The translations under genes and the position numbers were made by a program. The notes below the pieces were generated by a model. The model was given only the letters and a program-made list of their open reading frames with translations, was not told the origin of the DNA and did no database searches. 64,000 nt of DNA. It comes from Brevibacillus sp. Its GTDB lineage: Bacteria > Bacillota > Bacilli > Brevibacillales > Brevibacillaceae. The stretch is from assembly GCA_017656235.1 (NCBI GenBank), contig JACDOF010000007.1:62001-126000 (forward strand), written 5' to 3'. This document shows positions 9,160 through 17,231 of the stretch, piece by piece. The stretch's first letter is position 1; each line of letters starts with the position of its first letter.

Positions 9160-9186
9160 TTCTATAGGAAAGGAAAGGATATAGTA

Positions 9187-9858
9187 ATGAAAAAAATTCT
9201 GGTGGTTGCGCCACACCCGGACGATGAGACACTGGGATGCGGTGGAACCATTTTAAAACATAAACACCAAGGGGATCAGATACATTGGTTAATCGTGACC
9301 GGGATGAAAAAAGAGTACGGCTATTCACTTGATCAGATCCAGAAGAGAAAAAACGAGATTCGAGAGGTGGCCGATGCCTATTCATTCAGTTCTGTCCACC
9401 TACTCGAATACCCTCCGGCCCAGTTAGATAGTATGCCACTTCATGAGTTAATCCAAAGGATTCATGCTGTTTTTGAAGAGATACAACCTGAAGTGCTCTA
9501 CCTTCCATACCCAGGAGATGCCCATACCGATCATCGAGTGGTTTTTGAAGCGGCAATAGCGTGTGCGAAATGGTTTCGAAACCCGTACGTAAAACGAGTA
9601 TTGGTTTATGAAACGCTGTCAGAAACTGATTTCAGCATACAGCCTGACCGTCAACGTTTTCATCCTAACTATTATGTGGACATTACTCCTTTCTTGGAAT
9701 CAAAGATTCAGATCATGAGAGTTTATGCTTCTGAAATGTCGGACTTTCCTTTTCCGCGCAGTGAACAGGCGATCCGAGGATTATCTTATGTTCGTGGAGC
9801 GGCCTCCGGCTGTATAGCGGCCGAAGCATTTATGTTGATAAAGGAGATCGAAAGATGA
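9187..9858 (+). CDS. PIG-L family N-deacetylase
   Basis: 223 residues. APHPDDETLGCGG at the start is the zinc-binding PIG-L/LmbE signature (His-Pro-Asp-Asp), and YPGDAHTDHR near residue 113 gives the remaining metal ligands. PIG-L enzymes remove acetyl groups from N-acetylglucosaminyl-type substrates. Lying between legG and legI (4-base overlap with legI), it may deacetylate a pathway intermediate so that a different acyl group can be placed on the nitrogen. That would give a modified legionaminic acid; this is inference. RBS AGGAAAGG. Confidence 0.82.
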   Translation: MKKILVVAPHPDDETLGCGGTILKHKHQGDQIHWLIVTGMKKEYGYSLDQIQKRKNEIREVADAYSFSSVHLLEYPPAQLDSMPLHELIQRIHAVFEEIQPEVLYLPYPGDAHTDHRVVFEAAIACAKWFRNPYVKRVLVYETLSETDFSIQPDRQRFHPNYYVDITPFLESKIQIMRVYASEMSDFPFPRSEQAIRGLSYVRGAASGCIAAEAFMLIKEIER

Positions 9859-10931
9859 GGCATGTTTTCATAATAGCGGAAGCAGGGGTCAATCATAATG
9901 GCTCACTTGACATGGCCTTACAACTTATCGATGCTGCTTCATTGGCAGGTGCGGATGCTGTCAAGTTTCAAACCTTTTTTGCAGATAGTCTGGCCATAAA
10001 AAAGGCAGAAAAAGCCGAATACCAAAAACGAGAGACAGGAAACAACGAGAGTCAATGGGAGATGTTAAAAAGACTTGAAATCAGCCCGAGGGACCATTAT
10101 ATTCTCTTGGAGCATTGTCGTAAGCGCGGCATTCAGTTCTTATCGACTCCTTTTGATATAGAGAGCGCAAAATTGTTGGCAGAGAACATGGACCTTCCTA
10201 TGATAAAGATTTCTTCAGGGGATTTAACGAATGCGCCGCTTTTAATGAAAGTAGCTGAGTCTGGAAAACCAATTATTCTTTCTACTGGCATGTCCGTACT
10301 GGGAGAAATAGAGTCGGCGTTAGGTGTTTTGGCTTTTGGGTATACCCAGCCAAATAGAGTCCCCTCCGCAGAAGCGTTTAGAGAAGCTTACCAGTCTGTT
10401 GAGGGGCAACAGGCGTTGAAAGAAAAAGTTACCTTACTTCATTGCACGACAGAATATCCTACTGCGTTTTCGGATGTCAATCTACGGGTTATGGATACAC
10501 TGAAACATGCATTTCAGTTACCTGTTGGCTTATCGGACCATACAGAAGGGATTGTCGTACCTATAGCTGCAGTAGCACGTGGGGCTGTAATAATAGAAAA
10601 GCACTTTACATTAGATCGAAATCTTCCAGGACCGGATCATAAAGCTTCATTGGAACCAGACGAATTAAAAAAAATGGTACAAGCGATTAGACAAGTAGAA
10701 AAAGCTTTAGGAAATCCGCAGAAGATTCCTACTCAAGCCGAACAAAAAAATATGCAGGTTGCAAGAAAGAGCTTGGTTGCTGCCAAGACTATTAAAAAAG
10801 GAGAGCCCTTCACTCCAGATAATCTCACGATAAAGCGTCCAGGGAATGGTGTTTCCCCCTTTTGTTATTGGGATTTGTTGGGAAAACAAGCAAGGCGCGA
10901 TTACGAAAAAGATGAAGTGGTGAAGGAATGA
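9855..10931 (+). CDS. legI: N-acylneuraminate/legionaminate synthase
   Basis: 358 residues. N-terminal NeuB TIM barrel (IAEAGVNHNGSLDMALQLIDAA, ADAVKFQTF, IKISSGDLTN, LLHCTTEYPT, LSDHTEG) and a C-terminal SAF/antifreeze-like domain (RKSLVAAKTIKKGEPFTPDNL) form the full two-domain synthase. It condenses phosphoenolpyruvate with the diacetamido-trideoxy-mannose made by LegG to give the nine-carbon acid. It starts in an ATGA overlap with the PIG-L gene, and its own stop overlaps the next gene, so this stretch is translated as one coupled unit. LegI rather than NeuB is chosen because legB, legC, ptmE and legF are present. Confidence 0.88.
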   Translation: MRHVFIIAEAGVNHNGSLDMALQLIDAASLAGADAVKFQTFFADSLAIKKAEKAEYQKRETGNNESQWEMLKRLEISPRDHYILLEHCRKRGIQFLSTPFDIESAKLLAENMDLPMIKISSGDLTNAPLLMKVAESGKPIILSTGMSVLGEIESALGVLAFGYTQPNRVPSAEAFREAYQSVEGQQALKEKVTLLHCTTEYPTAFSDVNLRVMDTLKHAFQLPVGLSDHTEGIVVPIAAVARGAVIIEKHFTLDRNLPGPDHKASLEPDELKKMVQAIRQVEKALGNPQKIPTQAEQKNMQVARKSLVAAKTIKKGEPFTPDNLTIKRPGNGVSPFCYWDLLGKQARRDYEKDEVVKE

Positions 10932-11566
10932 CCCCCACTGTCATCGTCATTGGCGGCGGAGGACACGCCAAGGTAGTCACCGAGTCCTTGAAATTACAAC
11001 TGGCTGACATCATCGGTTTTACCGATATCAAAAATAAGCAGGGAGACACGGTATTGGGAGTACCCTATCTCGGTTCCGACGAACAGATTTACCGGTACCC
11101 ACCTGATCGAGTGATGTTGGTTAACGGATTGGGATCGGTGGCCGATGCGACAAACCGCCGTACCTTGTTTGAGATGTTTAAACGGGCCGGTTATCGGTTT
11201 GCCACGGTGGTACATCCCGCTGCGGTTGTATCACCCCACGCCGAATTGGGCGAGGGTGTGCAAGTGATGGCCGGCGCTGTCATTCAAGCGGGCACGGTTG
11301 TTGGCCCCAACACCATCGTGAATACCAACGCCACGCTGGATCACGACTGCCGGGTGGGAGCGCACGTTCACCTTGCGCCGGGGGCGACCGTTTGCGGGGG
11401 CGTGTCCGTCGGAGATTGCGCCCACGTCGGGGCAGGGGCTACCGTTTTGCAAGGATTGTCCATTGGGACAGGCAGTGTCGTCGGAGCGGGAGCCGTGGTT
11501 ACCCGATCCGTTCCGCCGGGTAAAGTCGTTGTCGGGGTACCCGCACGAGAATGGTCAAAGGGGTGA
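10928..11566 (+). CDS. NeuD/PglD-type sugar O- or N-acetyltransferase
   Basis: 212 residues. The N-terminal Rossmann-like subdomain VIVIGGGGHAKVVTESL binds the sugar nucleotide. The rest is a left-handed beta helix of hexapeptide repeats (for example GEGVQVMAGAVIQAGTVVG). This is the architecture of PglD, PseH-like NeuD and LegH, which use acetyl-CoA. In this pathway it most likely N-acetylates the 4-amino sugar made by LegC. GC-rich composition resumes exactly here, although the start codon overlaps the AT-rich legI. Confidence 0.82.
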   Translation: MTPTVIVIGGGGHAKVVTESLKLQLADIIGFTDIKNKQGDTVLGVPYLGSDEQIYRYPPDRVMLVNGLGSVADATNRRTLFEMFKRAGYRFATVVHPAAVVSPHAELGEGVQVMAGAVIQAGTVVGPNTIVNTNATLDHDCRVGAHVHLAPGATVCGGVSVGDCAHVGAGATVLQGLSIGTGSVVGAGAVVTRSVPPGKVVVGVPAREWSKG

Positions 11567-11572
11567 GAAAAC

Positions 11573-12619
11573 GTGAACTGGCGAGAAATGATGGTTTCAC
11601 CGGAAACCCCGATCATTAGGACATTGGAAATCATTGATGCCAGCGCCAGGCAGATCGCCCTGGTTGTCGATCACGCCGAGCGGCTCTTGGGTACGGTAAC
11701 GGATGGTGATGTCCGCCGAGGGCTGCTGCGAGGGAAGTCGCTCAATGACCCGGTGTCTCAGGTGATGAATGCTTATCCAACTGTAGCTTCGCCTTACGAT
11801 TCCAAGGAGAACATCCTCGCCTTGATGAAGCTGAAACAACTGCAGCAGATCCCGGTTGTCGATGAGGACGGACGGGTCCTGCACGTAGAGACATTGGGGG
11901 AGCTTTTGCGCCCATCCAAAAAGGAGAACGCCGTGGTGTTGATGGCTGGCGGACTGGGAACCCGCCTTCGCCCCTTAACCCATGAATGTCCGAAGCCGCT
12001 GTTGAAGGTGGGTGACAGGCCGATTTTGGAAACCATTCTGCTCAATTTCATCGACCACGGCTTTTATCGCTTCTACATATCCGTCCATTACAAGGCCGAG
12101 ATGATCAAATCCTATTTTGGCGATGGGTCCCGCTGGAATGTGGAGATCCACTACCTGCACGAAGATGATTCACTGGGTACGGCGGGTGCGTTAAGCCTGC
12201 TGCCGGAGACGCCATCCTCTCCGTTTTTTGTGATGAACGGAGATCTTTTGACCAAAGTGAACTTTGAACAACTCTTGGATTTTCATCTGGCGCACAAGGC
12301 CAAAGCAACCATGTGCGTGAGGAAATACGACCATCAGGTGCCATACGGTGTTGTGAAGCTGAACCGGCATGAGTTGTTGGGGATTGAAGAGAAGCCGGTG
12401 CAGCGCTTTTTTGTCAATGCCGGTATCTATGTGCTTGACCCGTCGGTAATCCCGCTGATTCCACGCAACAGCTACTACGACATGCCCAGTTTGTTTGACC
12501 TGTTGGTAAAACAGCAGGAGCGGGCGATCGCTTTTCCGATTCGGGAGTATTGGCTGGACATCGGGCGGTTCGCCGACTTTGAGCGAGCCAATCTGGAGTT
12601 TGCGGAGGTGTTCGGGTGA
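11573..12619 (+). CDS. ptmE: PtmE-like sugar-1-phosphate nucleotidyltransferase with CBS domains
   Basis: 348 residues from GTG 11573. The first 110 residues form a CBS pair (LGTVTDGDVRRGLLRG, IPVVDEDGRVLHVETLGELL). The rest is an NTP_transferase domain with LMAGGLGTRLRPLTHECPKPLL and MNGDLL. In Campylobacter, PtmE makes GDP-glucosamine that feeds a GDP-based legionaminic pathway; the same CBS-nucleotidyltransferase layout is seen here. It overlaps legF by 3 bases (GTGA). Confidence 0.8.
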   Translation: MNWREMMVSPETPIIRTLEIIDASARQIALVVDHAERLLGTVTDGDVRRGLLRGKSLNDPVSQVMNAYPTVASPYDSKENILALMKLKQLQQIPVVDEDGRVLHVETLGELLRPSKKENAVVLMAGGLGTRLRPLTHECPKPLLKVGDRPILETILLNFIDHGFYRFYISVHYKAEMIKSYFGDGSRWNVEIHYLHEDDSLGTAGALSLLPETPSSPFFVMNGDLLTKVNFEQLLDFHLAHKAKATMCVRKYDHQVPYGVVKLNRHELLGIEEKPVQRFFVNAGIYVLDPSVIPLIPRNSYYDMPSLFDLLVKQQERAIAFPIREYWLDIGRFADFERANLEFAEVFG

Positions 12620-13308
12620 TTCAGGGAAAAAGCGTGCTTGCCGTGATTCCGGCCCGCGGAGGATCGAAAGGGGTACCGCGGAAAAACATCAAACCGCTGT
12701 CAGGGAAGCCGCTGCTGGCCTGGACGATTGAAGCCGCCAAGCAGTCCTCCTTATTGGATCGCATCGTGGTATCTACCGAGGATGAAGAAATCGCCAAAAT
12801 GGCCAGGGAATTTGGCGCAGAGGTCCCCTTTATGCGGCCTCAAGAGTTGGCCCAAGACGATACGCCCGGCATCGATCCCGTCTTGCATGCACTGGAACAG
12901 CTCCCTTCCTTTGATTATGTGGTCGTGTTGCAGCCCACTTCACCGTTGCGGGAGGCAGTGGACATCGACTCCTGCATTCGGATGTGCGTGGAGAGGAATA
13001 AACCGGCCTGTGTATCGGTGACGTTGGCGGACAAGCCTCCGCATTGGATGTATCAATTGGACGAGCAATCCCACCTGCATCCGATCGTACCCCAGGAGCG
13101 TGCCATTGCCAGAAGACAGGAGGCACCGCCAGTTTTCCTGCTGAATGGGGCTGTCTATGTCGCCCAAACGGAGTGGGTACAAAACAGTCGCACCTTTTTG
13201 ACAAATGAAACAGTGGCCTACGCCATGCCCAAAGAGCGGTCGCTTGACATTGATACGGACATTGATTTCGTCATTGCCGAGGAATGGCTTAAAAAAGTGT
13301 GGAGATAA
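12616..13308 (+). CDS. legF: CMP-legionaminate/N-acylneuraminate cytidylyltransferase
   Basis: 230 residues from GTG 12616. The N-terminus AVIPARGGSKGVPRKNIKPLSGKPL is the hallmark of CMP-sialic acid synthetases, and LQPTSPLRE follows near residue 100. It activates the nine-carbon sugar with CTP for transfer. Last gene of the sugar pathway; a sigma-D promoter for flaG starts 8 bases after its stop. Confidence 0.9.
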   Translation: MIQGKSVLAVIPARGGSKGVPRKNIKPLSGKPLLAWTIEAAKQSSLLDRIVVSTEDEEIAKMAREFGAEVPFMRPQELAQDDTPGIDPVLHALEQLPSFDYVVVLQPTSPLREAVDIDSCIRMCVERNKPACVSVTLADKPPHWMYQLDEQSHLHPIVPQERAIARRQEAPPVFLLNGAVYVAQTEWVQNSRTFLTNETVAYAMPKERSLDIDTDIDFVIAEEWLKKVWR

Positions 13309-13316
13309 GGCCATAG

Positions 13317-13344
13317 TAAAACTTTCCTCTTCTTTTACCGATAA
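13317..13344 (+). promoter_or_regulatory. Sigma-D promoter of the flaG-fliDST operon
   Basis: TAAA, 16 bases, then ACCGATAA, near the SigD consensus TAAA-N15-GCCGATAT. It lies just upstream of flaG and just after legF. Late flagellar genes such as fliDST are SigD targets in Bacillus. Confidence 0.65.
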
Positions 13345-13379
13345 ATATGGTAAAGAGCCTGTAGGGAGGAAATAGTGGC

Positions 13380-13739
13380 ATGAGTATCCAAGCAACCGGT
13401 TCTGTTGGTGGTGTATCTCCGCAATATGCGGAAAAGGGACTGGCAGGCGGCACACCGCATGAGTCTCAACCAGCTCGGGAGCGGGGAGCGGAGGCGGCTT
13501 CCGAGAAGCGGTTCAGTAAGGCTGAGATGGAGCGAGAGATTGAGGGCCTCAACAAATGGCTCCAATCCCGCGGCACCCACATCAAGTTTACCCTGCACGA
13601 GAAACTGAACGAATACTACGTTCAGATTGTCAGTGACGAGACGAACGAAGTGATTCGTGAGATTCCCTCCAAGAAAATCATGGATATTTCGGCAAAGCTG
13701 CAGGAGATGATCGGCCTGCTTATCGACGAGAAGGCGTAA
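13380..13739 (+). CDS. flaG: Flagellar protein FlaG
   Basis: 119 residues. A variable, low-complexity N-terminus is followed by the FlaG domain: LNKWLQSRGTHIKFTLHEKL, YVQIVSDETNEVIREIPSKKIMDI. FlaG proteins sit with fliD and influence filament length; their exact function is not settled. ATG with GGAGGAAAT upstream, 15 bases before fliD. Confidence 0.88.
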   Translation: MSIQATGSVGGVSPQYAEKGLAGGTPHESQPARERGAEAASEKRFSKAEMEREIEGLNKWLQSRGTHIKFTLHEKLNEYYVQIVSDETNEVIREIPSKKIMDISAKLQEMIGLLIDEKA

Positions 13740-13754
13740 AGAGGAGGAGAACAC

Positions 13755-15257
13755 ATGGTTAGTCCGATTCGCTTTGGCGGTATCGCATCCGGCCTGGATA
13801 CGGAAAAGATCATCAAGGAACTGATGAAAGTAGAGCGGATGCCCGTAGACAGGCTGCAGAAGAAGAAGCAGTTGGAAGAGTGGAAGCGCGATGCGTACCG
13901 GGAGATGAATTCGCTGCTGCTGGAATTGCAGCAGACAGTGGATAAGCTGCGCTTTTCCGGCACCTTCAACAAAAAGATCGCTACCTCAGAGAATACCGAT
14001 TACGTATCGGCGAAGGCAACCGGCAAACCCGGTCTGTCCAGTTATGCCATCGAAGTGATTTCGCTGGCTGAACCGTCCACTCCGCCAACGGTCGAGTTTA
14101 CACCAAATCCGACGCCTGCTGACAGCAAGACGGCGCTGGGGGCCTCGTTTACGTTCAGCATTGACAAAACCATCGACGGCACCCCGACGACCGTCAACAT
14201 TACGGTTGATCCGAGCGATACGATTGACAGCGTCATCCAAAAGGTGAACGATGCCAATATTGGCGTCAAGGCCACGTACTTCAACGGCAAGCTGGTCTTC
14301 AGCTCGACCGATTCGACTGACTTTACCGTCACGGCTCCCACCGATGGCAGCGGCGATCCGCTGGGCATGAACGGCACCGTTACGGCCACAGGCACCGCCG
14401 GAACCCCGGGACAGGTGAAGATCAACGGCGTGGTTCACGATATCACCAGCAACACCTTTACCTATGACGGCATGGAGATTACGGTCAAGCAGACGACCAC
14501 TTCGCCTGTCGTGATCAATGTCAAGACGGATGAGGACGCGGTGTTTGAGCAGATCAAGTCGTTTGTGGACAAGTACAACGAAGTGATCGACAAGATTAAC
14601 GCCAAGCTCTCCGAACCGAAGTACAAAGGATATGAGCCGCTGCTTGACGAGGAGCGGGAAGCGCTGCCGGAGAAGACGGCGGACAAGCTGGAAGCGATGG
14701 CCAAGAGCGGGATTTTGCAGCGCGACTGGATCTTGCAGAGCGGCCTCGACCGGATGCGTTATGCCATCAGTGCCCCGTTGGAAGGAGTCGGCGTTGACAC
14801 CGCGTTTGACACATTTGCAGAAATCGGCATCGGCGGTCCGCCTACGGGCAAGACAGCCTACCTGGAAAAAGGGAAACTGTACATCGACGAAGATAAACTG
14901 CGCCAGGCGATCAGGGACAACGGCGAGGACGTCATCAAGCTGTTTGTCAACTACAGCAGCGACCCCGACCCGGCGACGAAATACAAGGAAACCGGGATCG
15001 CCCAGCGTCTGTACGACGAGCTGAAAAAGACGATGGACGAAGTGACCAAGAAGGCTGGCAGCAGTACGTCCATCTATGATGACAGCGTGATCGGACGCAA
15101 CATCCAGCAGATTGACGAAGAAATCGACCGCTGGGAAGACCGGCTCCAGGTGATCGAAGACCGCTACTGGAAGCAGTTTACCGCAATGGAGCAGGCGATT
15201 GCCCGCACCAGCCAACAGGGAACGTGGTTCACGCAGTTCCTCGGCGCGCAGTACTAA
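13755..15257 (+). CDS. fliD: Flagellar filament cap protein FliD
   Basis: 500 residues. The N-terminal FliD domain begins IRFGGIASGLDTEKIIKELM, the standard N-terminus. The middle is a variable exposed domain with beta-rich repeats, and the C-terminus carries helical FliD_C segments that pack in the cap. FliD (HAP2) caps the growing filament and helps flagellin fold at the tip outside the cell. Strong GAGGAGGAG site. It is followed by fliS after a few bases, the usual fliDST order. Confidence 0.93.
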   Translation: MVSPIRFGGIASGLDTEKIIKELMKVERMPVDRLQKKKQLEEWKRDAYREMNSLLLELQQTVDKLRFSGTFNKKIATSENTDYVSAKATGKPGLSSYAIEVISLAEPSTPPTVEFTPNPTPADSKTALGASFTFSIDKTIDGTPTTVNITVDPSDTIDSVIQKVNDANIGVKATYFNGKLVFSSTDSTDFTVTAPTDGSGDPLGMNGTVTATGTAGTPGQVKINGVVHDITSNTFTYDGMEITVKQTTTSPVVINVKTDEDAVFEQIKSFVDKYNEVIDKINAKLSEPKYKGYEPLLDEEREALPEKTADKLEAMAKSGILQRDWILQSGLDRMRYAISAPLEGVGVDTAFDTFAEIGIGGPPTGKTAYLEKGKLYIDEDKLRQAIRDNGEDVIKLFVNYSSDPDPATKYKETGIAQRLYDELKKTMDEVTKKAGSSTSIYDDSVIGRNIQQIDEEIDRWEDRLQVIEDRYWKQFTAMEQAIARTSQQGTWFTQFLGAQY

Positions 15258-15269
15258 GGAGTGATTGAG

Positions 15270-15647
15270 GTGTTACACAGCGCGGCACAAGCCTACCAGA
15301 ACAACCAGGTGACCACTGCTACTCCTGCCGAACTGACGCTGATGCTGTACAACGGTGCGCTCAGGTTCATCAAACAGGCCAAAGCGGCGATGGATGGACG
15401 GCAAGTGGAACAGGCACACCAGTACTGCATCCGGGTGCAGGAGATCTTGTACGAACTGATGTCTACCCTGAACCGGGACTACCCCATCGCAGACGATTTT
15501 CTCAAGATGTACGAGTACATGCTGCGCCGGACGATTGAGGCCAATGTCAAAAAGGACGCCTCTATCCTTGCCGAAGTGGAGGATTTGTTTGTCCAGTTTC
15601 GGGATACGTGGAAAGAAGCAATGACACTGGCCAAACAGCAAGGGTGA
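15270..15647 (+). CDS. fliS: Flagellin chaperone FliS
   Basis: 125 residues. AAQAYQNNQVTTATPAELTLMLYNGALRFI is the diagnostic FliS N-terminus, and the rest is the helical bundle that holds the flagellin C-terminus in the cytoplasm before export. GTG 15270 is chosen over GTG 15261 because AAGGAG lies 7 bases before 15270 while the other start would overlap it. Confidence 0.9.
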   Translation: MLHSAAQAYQNNQVTTATPAELTLMLYNGALRFIKQAKAAMDGRQVEQAHQYCIRVQEILYELMSTLNRDYPIADDFLKMYEYMLRRTIEANVKKDASILAEVEDLFVQFRDTWKEAMTLAKQQG

Positions 15648-15653
15648 ACAGAG

Positions 15654-16013
15654 ATGTCGGCCTTACCGTCATTGTGTAAACGCCTGCTGGAGACGACGCT
15701 GGAACTGGAGGCGGTCGTTGGTCGTCCGGACTCGGATGCCGAGTCGTGGGATGCTCTCCTGGAGGAACGGGAGCGCATCATGGAACAAATCTCGGCCTTG
15801 GTGGCAGGAGGAGAAGTCCTGCCGCAGACGCTGCGAGAAGAGTATCTGGAGAAAGCCGAAACCGCCAACCGGCGGCTTTTGACCCGGATGGAAGCGCGGA
15901 AAGATGCCGTATACGAGCAGATTGGCCAGCTCAAACGAACCAAACAGGCGCGCCGGCAGTATGCCGATACCGGCCCGAACCCGTACGGGGCTTTCTTTGA
16001 CCAGCGCAAATAG
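15654..16013 (+). CDS. fliT: FliT-like flagellar export chaperone
   Basis: 119 residues, all predicted helix, with no strong motif. It begins 6 bases after fliS and lies where fliT occurs in Bacillus. The repeated E-R-I-x-x-Q and E-x-x-x-x-N-R-R-L-L pattern fits FliT, the FliD chaperone, but similarity within the family is low. The call rests mostly on size and position. Confidence 0.6.
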   Translation: MSALPSLCKRLLETTLELEAVVGRPDSDAESWDALLEERERIMEQISALVAGGEVLPQTLREEYLEKAETANRRLLTRMEARKDAVYEQIGQLKRTKQARRQYADTGPNPYGAFFDQRK

Positions 16014-16020
16014 GACAGAC

Positions 16021-16055
16021 AAAAAAACGGTCGCGTAGGTGCGACCGTTTTGCCC
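16021..16055. terminator. Bidirectional rho-independent terminator between fliT and yjfB
   Basis: AAAACGGTCGC / GCGACCGTTTT form an 11-bp perfect stem around a 6-base loop, with A-tract before and T-tract after. It can end both the fliDST transcript and the convergent yjfB-like transcript. Confidence 0.85.
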
Positions 16056-16067
16056 GTAAGGAGAGGG

Positions 16068-16247
16068 TTATACCCTCACGTCGAGATGCTTGCCCAACGT
16101 CGGATGGGGAGCACTGGCTGCTTGCTGAATGTTCTGCTGGGTTTTGGCGAAGTCAGCGAGCATGGTTGACGCCTGTGCGGCGGCAGTATCCTGGACCTGT
16201 TTCATCAGGCTGATGTTGATCGCCTGCTTCAGCTGGACCATGTTCAT
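16068..16247 (-). CDS. YjfB-like putative motility protein (short gene absent from the ORF track)
   Basis: 59 residues on the minus strand: begins MNMVQLKQAINISLMKQ and ends HPTLGKHLDVRV, then TAA. The pattern (short amphipathic helix, then a Pro/Leu-Gly-Lys plus I/V-D-V-x-V tail) matches the YjfB/putative motility protein family, which in Bacillus is SigD-controlled and of unknown function. AAAGGAGG lies about 8 bases before the ATG, and a sigma-D-like promoter lies further up on the same strand. It is flanked by fliT and motA, with fliT convergent. Confidence 0.8.
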   Translation of the reverse strand: MNMVQLKQAINISLMKQVQDTAAAQASTMLADFAKTQQNIQQAASAPHPTLGKHLDVRV

Positions 16248-16297
16248 GGAGCGAGCCTCCTTTCGCTTGGGACTTTTTATCTGTATCTATATTCTTT

Positions 16298-16325
16298 TTA
16301 TCGGACAGGCGTCTCATGATTGTTA
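16298..16325 (-). promoter_or_regulatory. Sigma-D-like promoter of the yjfB-like gene
   Basis: On the minus strand TAAC, 16 bases, then TCCGATAA, near the SigD consensus, about 50 bases before the gene start. One -35 and one or two -10 mismatches. Confidence 0.5.
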
Positions 16326-16330
16326 CCCGG

Positions 16331-16358
16331 TTGACAGATAGGGACGCGCTGCGATAAA
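16331..16358 (+). promoter_or_regulatory. Probable sigma-A promoter of motAB
   Basis: TTGACA, 16 bases, GATAAA, about 58 bases before the motA start. The -35 is perfect; the -10 is weak. Confidence 0.45.
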
Positions 16359-16415
16359 GAGAAGAAGACAAAATCAGCATAGGAGACTATGCACGGACGA
16401 GGACAGGTGATTGCG

Positions 16416-17231
16416 ATGCGCTGGCGAAACAAACGTTCACTGCTTTTCCTGGGGATTGTCCTGTTTATCCTCATTCATGTCGTGTACCTGCACGGCAGCG
16501 TGGCTGATCTGATCAACGTCACGGCGTTTGAGCTGGTTGGCCTGTCTGTCATCATTTCGTACGCGATCAAGCGGAAACACATCCAGATGAGGCGGCTGGT
16601 GCGCCTGTTGATCCACGGACGGGAGAGCAATGTGGAAGAGACGATCAAGCGCTTCTACTACTATGCGCTCGTACAAAAGGAGCAGGGCTATCTGCAGTTG
16701 GAAAAAGAACTGCAGAAGGAACCGGATTCCTTTGTCCGGCGTGGAAGCATGCTGGCCATCGAGGGTGTGCCGGAAGACGAGCTGAGGCTGATCCTGGAAA
16801 ACGAATTGAAGGGGGAACAATACCGCTACCAGCAGGCTGGCGGAATGTTTCGCCTGATTGCGCTGCTGGCGCCGGGGATGGGCCTCGTCGGGACACTGCT
16901 GGGGATGACCGGGGTGCTTGAGACGTTATCCGACTTTACCAAAACCGGACACAGTTTGAGTGCGGCCGTGGTGGCCACCCTCTACGGGGCGCTGCTGGCC
17001 AATCTGCTCGCACTGCCCTGTTACTACCGTTTGATGGATATACACGACCAGGAGATGTTTGAGAAACGCCTCTACATTGAAGGCTGTATTGGTCTGCAGC
17101 GGATGGAATCGCCGCGCGTCTTGTTCGAGAAACTGAATTCGTTCCTGCCGGGTGACCAGAAACTGGTTCTGATCAAGCAGCCGGGAAGCGTGAGGGGAAC
17201 GATTGAAAGGCAGGCCGAGTATGCTGGATGA
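16416..17231 (+). CDS. motA: Flagellar motor stator protein MotA
   Basis: 271 residues if ATG 16416 is used (AGGTGA 5 bases before); ATG 16389 is the alternative but its AGGAG is very close. It has two N-terminal membrane helices, a cytoplasmic loop, then helices LIALLAPGMGLVGTLLGMTGVL and SAAVVATLYGALLANLLALP. The prolines in these two segments match the conserved MotA prolines. MotA forms the ion channel of the stator with MotB. It overlaps motB, so the pair is coupled. Confidence 0.85.
   Translation: MRWRNKRSLLFLGIVLFILIHVVYLHGSVADLINVTAFELVGLSVIISYAIKRKHIQMRRLVRLLIHGRESNVEETIKRFYYYALVQKEQGYLQLEKELQKEPDSFVRRGSMLAIEGVPEDELRLILENELKGEQYRYQQAGGMFRLIALLAPGMGLVGTLLGMTGVLETLSDFTKTGHSLSAAVVATLYGALLANLLALPCYYRLMDIHDQEMFEKRLYIEGCIGLQRMESPRVLFEKLNSFLPGDQKLVLIKQPGSVRGTIERQAEYAG

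Larger units (their letters stand above)
3032..10927. other. AT-rich gene block inside the legionaminic acid locus
   Basis: From the last codons of legC to the start of the acetyltransferase gene at 10928, the DNA is clearly richer in A and T, with A/T-ending codons and runs such as aaaaaaaaac, than the flanking legB/legC and ptmE/legF. The change is sharp on both sides. The block carries eight genes, all on the plus strand. Two (legG, legI) are essential to the pathway and the rest are decoration-type genes. This looks like exchange of a variable glycan cassette by recombination. It is an inference from composition read by eye; a windowed GC plot would test it. Confidence 0.6.

Noticed and set aside
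13986-15215. 409-residue minus-strand ORF
   Set aside because: Lies wholly opposite fliD, has no ribosome site or family motif; a shadow of the GC-rich coding strand.
16021-16055. Part of a CRISPR or dispersed repeat
   Set aside because: A single hairpin with A/T tracts; no spacing or repetition seen. No CRISPR-like repeat array was noticed in the window.
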